DNA of 38,108 bases from contig JAFWEL010000071.1 in the NCBI GenBank assembly GCA_017512905.1, positions 1 to 38,108 of the forward strand, given 5' to 3'. This document shows, piece after piece, positions 1 to 8,194 of the stretch; position 1 is the stretch's first letter; the number at the start of each line of letters is the position of its first letter. The notes beneath the pieces are model-generated. The model was not told the DNA's origin. It saw only the letters and a list, made by a program, of their open reading frames with translations, and did not search any database. The DNA comes from Clostridia bacterium (GTDB lineage: Bacteria > Bacillota > Clostridia > Christensenellales > Aristaeellaceae). The translations under genes were made by a program, and so were the position numbers.

Positions 1-141
1 CTGTCGACCAGAGCAAAAAAGGCTTCCTTGCAGATTTGCCGCCCGGAAATCGCCTGCGATTTCAGGCAAATCTGAGGAGGATGTATTGAAGGGGGACCTG
101 TCCCCCTTCAAACGGGCGCAAGCCCGTGACAAATCAGAATT
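1..141 (-). repeat. Long hairpin-rich repeat, copy 1 (cut by window start)
   Basis: This is the left-over half of the same element seen complete at 13067-13347, here on the opposite strand. It holds the GTCGAC core, the nested CAGATTTGCC/GGCAAATCTG hairpin, the TTGAAGGGGGAC palindrome and the terminal repeat ending ACAAATCAGAATT at 141. It stops two bases short of the stop codon of the ABC ATPase gene, so it may form the 3' end of the iron operon transcript. Bases 1-49 are identical to the last 49 bases of the window. Confidence 0.9.
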
Positions 142-143
142 CC

Positions 144-818
<675 letters not shown>

Positions 819-821
819 GTG

Positions 822-2282
822 TTATTCTCCTTTCAATACGATAGCCGGATCGATGGCCACGGCCCGCTTGATGGGCATCAGGCAGCTGACGGCGGCGATG
901 GCCACGGAGACCAGCACCGTCACCGGCAGTAGCAGCGGCTGGAACGTGATGGACGAGCCGAACACGTTCACGCTGACCACCTGGGCGAACACGAAGCCCA
1001 GTATCGCCCCCAGCACACCGCCCAGTATGCCCAGGAACACGCCCTCGCCCAGGAATTCCACCCTTATCGAGCCGTCCGACGCGCCCAGGGCCTTGCGCAG
1101 GCCGATTTCCCGGCGGCGCTCGGAGACCACTGCCATCATCGTGGTGGACACGCAGATCATCGTCAGCAGCAGTACCACTACGGTCACCAGGAACACCAGC
1201 GCCTGGAGCTTGCCCAGCACCGCCGTCTCCGACTTGGTGACCCGCTTCACCAGTCGCGCCTTCACGCCCTCGCCGCTGCCGGTGATGGCCTCGGCGTAGG
1301 CGTTCAGCTGGTCCTCCTCGGCGGAGACGCTCAGCTCCGTCACGTCCAGCCGATCCTCGCCGGTGAGGGCCTCCATGTCCTCCAGGGACATGAAGATGTA
1401 GCCCTCCTCCTCGCCGCCGGTGGTCAGTATGCCGGTGACGGTGTAGCGCACCGTGTTGGGCTTCGACGCCGCAGTGGCCTGTCGCGCGCCGTTCAGCGCC
1501 TCCACCACGGCGGTGGAGGTGACGGTCGCGCCGGACAGCGCGTCCACATCCTTCCCCAATTCAAGCGGCAGGGACTTGCCGATAAACTGCTCGGCAAACT
1601 CCGGCTCGGTCTGGGTCCTTCCGCCGAACTCGGCCGTCTGGGTGGAGGCGTCGATGGTCAATTCCTTGATCTTCGCCGTGTCGTCCAGCACCGCGGTCAC
1701 GCTCACCGCGCCGCCGCTCCAACCCTCGGCGCTGCCGGTCAGCGTCGCGCCGGGCACCCGGTCCGACGCGGCGTCGCCGCCGGTGGCCGTGGCGGTGGGC
1801 TGCCAGGTCAGCTCCATGTCGGAGCCCACCTTCACGCCGATGGTCTCGGCAATCTCCTTGCCCACCAGCACCTCACGGCCCTTTTCGGGATAGCCGCCCT
1901 CCACGCTGAAGTAGGGGCTGGTCTTGATGACCTGGGAAAAGTCGGTGCCCGCGGTGGTGAAGGACTGCTGGCGGCTGGTCATGTCCAGCCTGACATAGCG
2001 GTACGGGGCCGCGCCCACCAGCGCTTCCCCGGAAAACCGGGTCAGCACCCGGGCCAGCTTCTCCCGATCCAGCGTCTCGCCGTCGTCGGGCATCAGCAGC
2101 ATGTTCGCGCCGTAGGAGCGCATCTGGGCGCGCATCTGCCGGGGCACGTCGTAGTAGATCGTCACCATGCCCGCCAGGATCGTGGCTCCGATGCCGATGG
2201 ACAGCAGCGCGATCAGCATCCGCGACCGCCGCCGCAGCAGCGACGCGGTGATCATCCGCAAGAACATTCTACGCTTCGTCAT
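822..2282 (-). CDS. FtsX/MacB-type ABC permease with inserted FMN-binding domain
   Basis: This 486-residue membrane protein has the FtsX/MacB layout: a helix near residues 22-42, a large extracytosolic domain, then three helices near 357-380, 411-435 and 450-473. Inside the extracytosolic domain, about residues 175-272, is a segment that reads as an FMN-binding domain of the RnfG/NqrC type. It begins with GATLTGSAEGWSGG, continues with a strand-rich stretch, and ends in DALSGATVTS (247-256), the motif in which ApbE links FMN to the Thr of SGAT (T253 here). Family members without the insert run straight through this region; the partner permease does. The ATG (2280-2282) lies one base after the partner permease stop and has GGAGG inside that gene, implying coupled translation. 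A flavin-carrying redox permease is inferred. No apbE gene is in the window. Confidence 0.88.
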   Translation of the reverse strand: MTKRRMFLRMITASLLRRRSRMLIALLSIGIGATILAGMVTIYYDVPRQMRAQMRSYGANMLLMPDDGETLDREKLARVLTRFSGEALVGAAPYRYVRLDMTSRQQSFTTAGTDFSQVIKTSPYFSVEGGYPEKGREVLVGKEIAETIGVKVGSDMELTWQPTATATGGDAASDRVPGATLTGSAEGWSGGAVSVTAVLDDTAKIKELTIDASTQTAEFGGRTQTEPEFAEQFIGKSLPLELGKDVDALSGATVTSTAVVEALNGARQATAASKPNTVRYTVTGILTTGGEEEGYIFMSLEDMEALTGEDRLDVTELSVSAEEDQLNAYAEAITGSGEGVKARLVKRVTKSETAVLGKLQALVFLVTVVVLLLTMICVSTTMMAVVSERRREIGLRKALGASDGSIRVEFLGEGVFLGILGGVLGAILGFVFAQVVSVNVFGSSITFQPLLLPVTVLVSVAIAAVSCLMPIKRAVAIDPAIVLKGE

Positions 2283-2283
2283 A

Positions 2284-3579
2284 TCAGTGTCCTCCGTGCA
2301 GCACTTCCGCCGGCCTGAGGCGCAACACCATCCGTATCGCGGGCAGGCTGCCGGCGATGGTGACCAGGGCGATCAGGCCCGCCACGATAGGAATCACCCG
2401 GGTGTCCATGTCGATGGCCGAGCCGAACACGCTGTGGCCGATCAGCTGGGCGAAGCCGAAGCCCATGAAGTAGCCGACGGCGAAGCCCACCAGCGCCGTG
2501 ATCAGGATCTCGGCCATCACCACGCCGGTGATGGACCGGTCCTTCGCGCCAATGGCCTTCAGAAGGCCGATCTCCTGGGCCCGCTCCATGACCGAGGCGG
2601 TCACCAGGTTGGAGATGCCCAGCGCCGAGCCGATCAGGCTCAGGGCCGTGATCAGGATCATCAGCAGCTTGGTCTTGTCCAGGATCGTGCCCTCGCTCTC
2701 GGCCACCTGCCTGACTGCGGACGCCACCGAACCGGTGATGACCTCCTGGATCTGGTAGCAGATGGCGCTGACGTAGGCGGTACAATACCAGGTTTCATAG
2801 TCCCGGCTGGTCAGCGCCGCGGGATTGCGGGCGGCCCTCCTGGCCAGGTCGTTGTCCGGGGTGGTCAGGGCGGAGACCTCGATGGAAGCCACCTTGCCCT
2901 CCCGGTCGGTCAGCGCCTGCACCGCGTCCAGCGTGGCGAAGACCTGGCTGTCCTCGTCGCCGCCGGCGTCGAATATGCCCACGATCTCGGCGTCCATTTC
3001 GCCGTGGGTGCCAGTGAGGGCGATCTTTTCCCCCACCGTCCAGCGCTTTTCCTCGGCCAGCGCCGTGCCGACCATGATCTCGTTGTTTGCGTTGGGGTCA
3101 GCCTCGTTCAGCCAGCGCCCGTCGGTGATCTCCCACCAGGAGCGCATGCCCGCCACGCCCGCGTCCAGCTCTTCGCCGGTGGGCAGGGCCAGGTGATGGT
3201 TGAACCAGGTGCCCACCACCTGAACCTCCGAGCCGTCCTTTAGCGCGGCCCGGGTGTCCAGGAAGGGGGTGAAATCCACGATGTTGAAGGCCCAGAAGAT
3301 GGTCTTCAGCTTGCCCAGCTCGTCCTCCCGCAGGTAGGCGGCATTCAGGGCCTCGCCCTCGCCCACGTCGTAGATGTCCGACAGCAGCGAGGCGTCCTTG
3401 GGCTTCACGGTGATGTTCGCGCCGTAGTTCTTCAGCTCCTTGTTCACCTTTTCCTCGACGCCCAGCACCACGTTCAGCATGCCGGTGGCCAGGGACGCGC
3501 CCAGGGCGATGGTGACGGCAATCAGCAGCATCTTGCCCTTCTGGTGGAACAGCACGCCGCGAATCATTCTGAACAGCAT
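2284..3579 (-). CDS. FtsX/MacB-type ABC permease of the iron-uptake operon
   Basis: This 431-residue permease is the partner of the flavin-domain permease. It has a first helix near residues 17-40, a MacB-like extracytosolic domain to about 300, and three C-terminal helices near 303-325, 350-375 and 390-415, with the family motif MERAQEIGLLKAIGA between the second and third. Two cysteines, C266 and C274, sit on the extracytosolic side shortly before the second helix, and an HH pair lies near residues 128-129. AAAGGAG precedes the ATG, and 24 bases separate it from the DUF2318 gene. In Campylobacter and E. coli equivalents this permease pair belongs to the P19/FetP iron system; the transported or moved substrate is not established. 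The Cys pair could be redox active, which is inference. Confidence 0.92.
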   Translation of the reverse strand: MLFRMIRGVLFHQKGKMLLIAVTIALGASLATGMLNVVLGVEEKVNKELKNYGANITVKPKDASLLSDIYDVGEGEALNAAYLREDELGKLKTIFWAFNIVDFTPFLDTRAALKDGSEVQVVGTWFNHHLALPTGEELDAGVAGMRSWWEITDGRWLNEADPNANNEIMVGTALAEEKRWTVGEKIALTGTHGEMDAEIVGIFDAGGDEDSQVFATLDAVQALTDREGKVASIEVSALTTPDNDLARRAARNPAALTSRDYETWYCTAYVSAICYQIQEVITGSVASAVRQVAESEGTILDKTKLLMILITALSLIGSALGISNLVTASVMERAQEIGLLKAIGAKDRSITGVVMAEILITALVGFAVGYFMGFGFAQLIGHSVFGSAIDMDTRVIPIVAGLIALVTIAGSLPAIRMVLRLRPAEVLHGGH

Positions 3580-3603
3580 GATTTTTCTGCTCCTTTCCTT
3601 CGT

Positions 3604-4893
3604 CTATTTGAATTCCCGCTCGCCGGCGACGATGTCGGCCAGGGCGAACACGAGATTGCCGTCCTCCACCTCATAGCTCAGCGGGATGGGGTTGCAGCCG
3701 CCCTTGAATCCGATGGTGCTGGTGTTCATCACCACGTCGCAGCGACGGCAGACCACCAGGCCGTTGCGCTCGTAATAGCCTGCGTTGCCGCAGACGTCGC
3801 AGGCGTCCAGGCCCACGCCATAGGCGGCGGAGTTGGGCTTGCGCACCACGATCCAGCGCACGTTGACGTTGTTTTCGGTGGTGTACTCGAAGCGGTGGAG
3901 ATGGAAGTCGTTCACCGCGTCCATGGGCACCAGGATCTTATCCCCGTCCACGGTGTAGGTTTCAGGGGCGGACAGCTCGATCACCCGGGTGTCGTAGTCC
4001 TTGACGACGCTCAGGCACAGTGCGAAGACGATCAGCCCCGCGAAGGCCACGCAGGCCGTGCGCCGGTAGCTGCGATTGCGCGCCCGGAGCTTTCGGTGCT
4101 GGGCGGGGTTGTCCCAGGGCTCGGTGACCCGGGTATTCTGGATGAAGCAGATCACCAGGCTCGCTGCCGCCAGGACGAAGATCAGCCAGATGAACAGCAT
4201 CGAATGATTCACCGTGACGCTCAGCCAGTTGCCGATCAGCGCGTGGCTCTCCTTGGAGTAGCGCACCGGCCACTTGAGCCACTTGGCCCGGGTGACCCAG
4301 GGCGCGAAAAAGCGTCCCCCGCTGTAGAAGGCATTCACCAGCACGCCGCCGCACAGCAGCGCGGAGAGTGTGCCCAGGGGCTTGATATGCAAAGCGCAGC
4401 GGTACAGCGTGCGCGAATAGACGAGAAGCAGCAGCAGCGCCAGCAGCCAGCCTGCCATGCGCGTCATATAGTAGGTCGAGAGGTAGCCCTCGCCCATGGT
4501 GTTGAAGTTGAAGGGGTACAGCATCACCCCGGGCAGCGCGTAGAAGATGTGCGCCGCAGAAAGCCCCGCGCCGAACAGGCACAGCAGCGTGCCGCCCACG
4601 CCCCGCCCGCCATCTTCTTTTCTGCCGAAGATCAGGCAGAGCAGCACGAACAGCAGCGACAGCAACGTGATCGCGGCAAAGATGTAGTGGTTCCAGTGGC
4701 TGGAGATGATCCTGTTTGACGTCCCCTTCACCGCGGCCAGCGCCGCGGAGGCGACGACGCCCGCGATGATGCCGGCGGCGTTGAAGCGCCGGCCCGGCTT
4801 GCCGTACAGCCGGCCCAGCACCGCGTGGATCCATGTCACCAGCGTCACGACCACAAAGAGGTCCTCGGTCACCGTCCAAAGATATTTCAGCAT
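3604..4893 (-). CDS. DUF2318 membrane protein with C-terminal Cys-rich metal site
   Basis: This 429-residue protein has about eight membrane helices followed by an extracytosolic domain with the DUF2318 signature: CDVC at residues 365-368, CRRC at 382-385 and GGCNPIPL around C400. The five clustered cysteines suggest an Fe-S or other metal centre, as the family name (Fe-S-containing membrane protein) implies. It matches the gene next to P19 in the Campylobacter iron system. The ATG at 4893 is chosen because GGGAGG stands seven bases upstream; an in-frame ATG at 4899 would leave only one base of spacing. The gene follows the P19 gene after a 149-base gap that contains a strong hairpin. A role in electron or iron transfer at the membrane is inferred from the company it keeps. 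Confidence 0.92.
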   Translation of the reverse strand: MLKYLWTVTEDLFVVVTLVTWIHAVLGRLYGKPGRRFNAAGIIAGVVASAALAAVKGTSNRIISSHWNHYIFAAITLLSLLFVLLCLIFGRKEDGGRGVGGTLLCLFGAGLSAAHIFYALPGVMLYPFNFNTMGEGYLSTYYMTRMAGWLLALLLLLVYSRTLYRCALHIKPLGTLSALLCGGVLVNAFYSGGRFFAPWVTRAKWLKWPVRYSKESHALIGNWLSVTVNHSMLFIWLIFVLAAASLVICFIQNTRVTEPWDNPAQHRKLRARNRSYRRTACVAFAGLIVFALCLSVVKDYDTRVIELSAPETYTVDGDKILVPMDAVNDFHLHRFEYTTENNVNVRWIVVRKPNSAAYGVGLDACDVCGNAGYYERNGLVVCRRCDVVMNTSTIGFKGGCNPIPLSYEVEDGNLVFALADIVAGEREFK

Positions 4894-4971
4894 TTTCATG
4901 CCTCCCGGTAGTCATTGGGAAGAAGTTAACTCGACCAAACTTTATCTTAACAATGTTTCTTAACGCACGTA

Positions 4972-5009
4972 CTGCTGATGCGCATCCCCCGCGGATCGCG
5001 CATCAGCAG
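4972..5009 (-). other. Intra-operon hairpin between P19 and DUF2318 genes
   Basis: CTGCTGATGCGC and its exact complement GCGCATCAGCAG form a 12-bp stem around a 14-base loop. It lies between the stop of the P19 gene and the start of the DUF2318 gene. On the minus strand it is not followed by a U-run, so it is not a standard terminator. It could be an mRNA-stabilising or partial read-through element that keeps FTR1 and P19 levels above those of the downstream ABC genes. Confidence 0.6.
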
Positions 5010-5042
5010 CCGTTACTTTTACTTTTTTCGTTCAGGCGTGGA

Positions 5043-5591
5043 TTACCACTGCTTCACGAAATCCCAGCCGGTCCAGGTCACGGTCAGGGGCTCGGTCCAG
5101 AAGTTGTCGGCCTCGACGCCGGTCTCCTCGTCCACGTGCAGCAGGTAGCCGTTCTCGGCGGGGCTCTTGATGCTCAGGGTGATGGAGTAGCCTTCGCCCT
5201 CGGGCAGGGCGATGTTGTTGCCGTAGTGGGGGCCGTCGGAAGCCGCCATGGGCATCATGGAGCCGGTGGCGATCTCCTTGCCGTCCTTGTCGTTGATGAC
5301 GTAGTCGATGCTCAGATAGGGCACCCAGCCGTCCACCGGGAAGGAGTAGGGGTTCTCGTTGGCGGTCAGGTCAACCTCGATGTGCAGGTCGGAATCCTCC
5401 TTGGAAGCGGCCAGGTCCGAGGGCGCCATGTCCACGGGCTGGAAGTACACCATCGCCATGGTCATGAAATCCACGGTCTGCTCGCCTTCGACGCCCAGCT
5501 CGAACTCGTCAAAGCCGGCCTCCTCAGCCAGGGCGAAAGCGGACACGCTGAGCATCATCACAGCCAGCAGCAGAGCAAGAAACTTTTTCAT
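5043..5591 (-). CDS. P19-type periplasmic/extracytosolic iron-binding protein (Tp34 family)
   Basis: This is a 182-residue exported protein with a signal peptide in residues 1-22 (MKKFLALLLAVMMLSVSAFA then LA-EE). The metal site of the P19 family is intact: H70, E72 and D74 in DLHIEVDL, then M115, D119 and H122 in MPMAASDGPHYG, and H152 further on. The spacing 70/72/74 and 115/119/122 equals the 42/44/46 and 88/92/95 spacing I recall for the copper and iron ligands of Campylobacter jejuni P19. The start at 5591 is preferred over upstream in-frame codons because it begins the signal peptide and has GGGAGG eight bases upstream. It sits between FTR1 and DUF2318 genes, as in FetMP-type systems, and should hand iron to FTR1 (family knowledge). 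Confidence 0.95.
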   Translation of the reverse strand: MKKFLALLLAVMMLSVSAFALAEEAGFDEFELGVEGEQTVDFMTMAMVYFQPVDMAPSDLAASKEDSDLHIEVDLTANENPYSFPVDGWVPYLSIDYVINDKDGKEIATGSMMPMAASDGPHYGNNIALPEGEGYSITLSIKSPAENGYLLHVDEETGVEADNFWTEPLTVTWTGWDFVKQW

Positions 5592-5667
5592 GTGAATTGC
5601 CTCCCAAATCGTTGATATTGTTTGTATCTTCAACGCGCCTGCGCGGGGCAGGGCGTGGAGAACCCTA

Positions 5668-7446
5668 TTAATTCTTCGCGGCGTATTCCGCCCGCATGGC
5701 CTCCAGCTTCGCCTCGTATTCGGCCTTCTGGGCGTCCAGCCTGCCGCGATAGTGGGCCATCATGAAGGTGACCAGCAGTATGATCGACAGGATCAGCTGG
5801 GGCACCAGGGTCTCCAGGTACGGATAGATGCCGAACACCTGGATCACGTCGTTCTCGGGGATGCCGGGCACCCGCAGGGACAGGTCGAACACATTGCCCT
5901 CGGCCAGCTCCTTGATGCCGCTGCCCAGGAAGGACACGCACATCACGGCCATCAGGATCGACGTGGCGGTGAAGAACACCTTCAGCGGCAGCCTGACGGA
6001 CAGCTTCGTGATGGCCAGGTAGACGAACACCAGCACCACGCAGCCCACACCGAAGCCGGCCCAGACCATGCCGGGGTTGCCCTCGGAGAGCATCGGCTGG
6101 TAGAACAGCACCACCTCGGCGCCCTCCCGGAACACCGACAGGAACGCGGTGAAGGCCAGGGCAAAGGAGCTGCCCTGCTCCAGGGAGGACTGTACCCGAT
6201 TGTCGATATAGCGGCTCCAGGAGGCGGCCTCCGCCTTGGAGATCATCCAGTTGGACACGTAGAACAGCACGCACACGGCGATCAGGGCAGTGATGCCCTC
6301 GATAATCTCCTGGGCCATGCCGGCGCTGGTGAAGGCCCGCTTGGCCCAGGCCAGCATCGCCGCCGCGACGAAGGACGCCGCGATACCGGCCACCGCACCG
6401 ATGTACACGTTCTTTAAACTCTTGCCGGGGTTGCCGCTCTTCTTCAGGTAGGCGATGATGGCGGCGATGACCAGTATGGCCTCCAGGCCCTCGCGCACGA
6501 TGATGCCGAAGGCCCCCAGGAAGGTGAGCAGCCGCGGGTCGGCGGGCTTCTCCTCGACGGCTTCGGCGGTGGTCTCCCCCGCCTCCGCGGCGGCGGCGGC
6601 CTTGGCCTCGGCCTCCTGGTCGTCGATGCGCTTTGCCAGCTTCAGGACGGTGTTCTTGGCCTTGTCGGTGGTGGTCCGGTACTTGTTCTTCTGGTACTTC
6701 TCCTCCGCCGTCGCCACCAGGCTGCGCAGGTTGGCGAACTGGGCCTCCATGTTCTGCCGGTCGCCCTGGGACAGGTCGGTGTAGATCTTATGGGAAAGGC
6801 CGGACTCCTCGTACACGCTGTAGTAGGCGGTGTTCAGGTTGTCGGACGCGGCTTCATAGTCCTTGTCCAGATAGCCCATGTAGGCCGTGTCCAGAAGCTC
6901 CTTCACCAGCGTGGCGGCCTCGTACCAGCTTTCATACTTCTGGGCCGCGTTGGGGTCGGCGGAGTATTCGGGATAGGGGTCGGTGGACACCAGCTCGCCC
7001 CGCTTGTACCACTTGTTCTCGCTCTGGACGCCGCCCTGCTGGGCAGCCAGCTTGTTGCCGTCCTCGCGGATCATGCTCTTCAGCTTGACCAGCGCCGAGC
7101 GCACGCGGACGATCACATCCTGCTCGGTGTTCTCCTTCTTGACCTCGGACTTGCAGGCGGAAAACTGCATCTCCACGGCGTTTTTGCGGTTGCCGGAGAT
7201 GTAGCTCATGGTCTGCCGCTCAAAGCCGGTGGTCTCATACACCCGGAAATAGGCGTTGCTGACGTTGTCGTAGGCCGCGGCGCTGTCGCCGTCCAGATAG
7301 GATTCAAAGGCGGCGTCCAGGTATTTGTCGATCTCGTCCGCGGCGTCCGCCCAGCGGGTGTCCGCCTCCGCCAGCGCGCCAAGGTTCATCAACAGCATCG
7401 CCAGCATGGCAATAATGCCCAGCCAGGCGAACGACCTTCTGCTCAT
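5668..7446 (-). CDS. FTR1-family iron permease with duplicated extracytosolic N-terminal domain
   Basis: This 592-residue protein has a signal peptide (residues 1-27), a helical extracytosolic region, an acidic Ala/Glu linker (about 275-302) and a C-terminal FTR1 permease of seven predicted helices. The permease carries both REGxE iron motifs, REGLE at 318-322 and REGAE at 440-444. The N-terminal region contains two similar units, about residues 29-103 and 168-243, each with a YLDxD...A..N..TAY..VYE pattern. P19-linked FTR1 proteins (FetM) also have large N-terminal domains. ATG 7446 is preferred to the TTG two codons upstream because AAGGAAG lies ten bases before it. It is the first gene of the iron operon and has a DtxR-like box upstream. 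C-terminal coiled-coil residues (570-592) face the cytosol or outside; this is unresolved. Confidence 0.95.
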   Translation of the reverse strand: MSRRSFAWLGIIAMLAMLLMNLGALAEADTRWADAADEIDKYLDAAFESYLDGDSAAAYDNVSNAYFRVYETTGFERQTMSYISGNRKNAVEMQFSACKSEVKKENTEQDVIVRVRSALVKLKSMIREDGNKLAAQQGGVQSENKWYKRGELVSTDPYPEYSADPNAAQKYESWYEAATLVKELLDTAYMGYLDKDYEAASDNLNTAYYSVYEESGLSHKIYTDLSQGDRQNMEAQFANLRSLVATAEEKYQKNKYRTTTDKAKNTVLKLAKRIDDQEAEAKAAAAAEAGETTAEAVEEKPADPRLLTFLGAFGIIVREGLEAILVIAAIIAYLKKSGNPGKSLKNVYIGAVAGIAASFVAAAMLAWAKRAFTSAGMAQEIIEGITALIAVCVLFYVSNWMISKAEAASWSRYIDNRVQSSLEQGSSFALAFTAFLSVFREGAEVVLFYQPMLSEGNPGMVWAGFGVGCVVLVFVYLAITKLSVRLPLKVFFTATSILMAVMCVSFLGSGIKELAEGNVFDLSLRVPGIPENDVIQVFGIYPYLETLVPQLILSIILLVTFMMAHYRGRLDAQKAEYEAKLEAMRAEYAAKN

Positions 7447-7526
7447 GCTCAAAGGACTTCCTTTCGCCTCCCGCCGACAGCGGGGGCGCGGACCAAAGTT
7501 TGTTTATTGTTACTAATCCGCACGAG

Positions 7527-7545
7527 TTATTTTAGCACAAACTAA
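7527..7545 (-). promoter_or_regulatory. DtxR/IdeR-like box upstream of the iron operon
   Basis: On the minus strand TTAGTTTGTGCTAAAATAA matches the DtxR/IdeR consensus TTAGGTTAGSCTAACCTAA at 14 of 19 positions by eye. It overlaps a TAAAAT that could serve as -10 and ends about 80 bases upstream of the FTR1 start. No good -35 was found. An iron-dependent repressor site fits the operon content, but binding is inferred. Confidence 0.5.
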
Positions 7546-7736
7546 CCTCCGCCGCTATTCTGATATTGACTATTTGATGTGTTTAACTGTTATTTATCAT
7601 GACTAACACGATGGCCCGGCGTCGCCGGTCCAACCCCGGATCATTTCCACACAATAATGCATGGTTTTCCCACAATTGCGGAGGAACATTGGCGGAGGGA
7701 TATTGTATAATACATCGTAGCTGGTTGGGCGTAAAA

Positions 7737-8138
7737 AAATTCTGATTTGTCGCGGGCTTGTGCCCGTTTGAAGGGGGACAGGTCCCCCTTCAATACATCC
7801 TCCTCAGATTTGCCTGAAATCGTCCTAAAGGACTAGCTTCGCGTCGCAGGCGATTTCCGGGCGGCAAATCTGCAAGGAAGCCTTTTTTGCTCTGGTCGAC
7901 AGGCTCCCTGACGCCCTAAAGGACTAGCTTCGCGTCGCAAAAAAGACCCCGCCCGCGGCGTACACTCCGCCGCGTACGATTGAAGATCGGGGCGCTCCGC
8001 CCCCGATACCCCCGGTAAGTTAGCCAAAAGCCTCCCCTGCGACGCGAAGCTAGTGGGGAGGTGGCCCCGCCAAAGGCGGGGTCGGAGGGGTTCCGCGTGC
8101 TCAGCAACACCCCGCCAAATCCGAATTCATCTGTCAGA
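7737..8138 (+). repeat. Long hairpin-rich repeat, copy 2, with nested insertions
   Basis: The left terminal repeat AAATTCTGATTTGTCG begins at 7737, and the element is recognisable to about 8030. Compared with copy 3 it has two 24-base insertions (7823-7846 and 7914-7937), both ending CTAAAGGACTAGCTTCGCGTCG with different first bases. The normal right end is replaced by a different repeat at 8023-8090 and by a degraded terminus near 8117-8138. The gap 7447-8194 holds no gene. It consists of the FTR1 leader and control region, an orphan TATAAT at 7706-7711, this repeat, and 56 bases of AT-rich sequence before the pseudouridine synthase stop. Confidence 0.85.
8023..8090 (+). repeat. Second repeat family, GGGGAGGTGGCC type, nested in copy 2
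   Basis: CCAAAAGCCTCCCC pairs with GGGGAGG, and is followed by a GGCCCCGCC/GGCGGGGTC hairpin. The layout equals the arm of the element at 19345-19373 (CCAAAGCCTTCCCCC...GGGGAAGGTGGCCC). The loop (8040-8054) contains the reverse complement of the 24-base insert found twice in copy 2. Confidence 0.65.
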
Positions 8139-8194
8139 ATAGCTACGCCCCATGTATATATAAATATTGTTGCTGTACGCGCCGCTGCGTCCCC

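Noticed and set aside
7737-8138. CRISPR array or group II intron RNA
   Set aside because: Units are not regularly spaced, no spacers or cas genes are seen, and there is no intron domain V or reverse transcriptase. The repeats are inverted-repeat elements.
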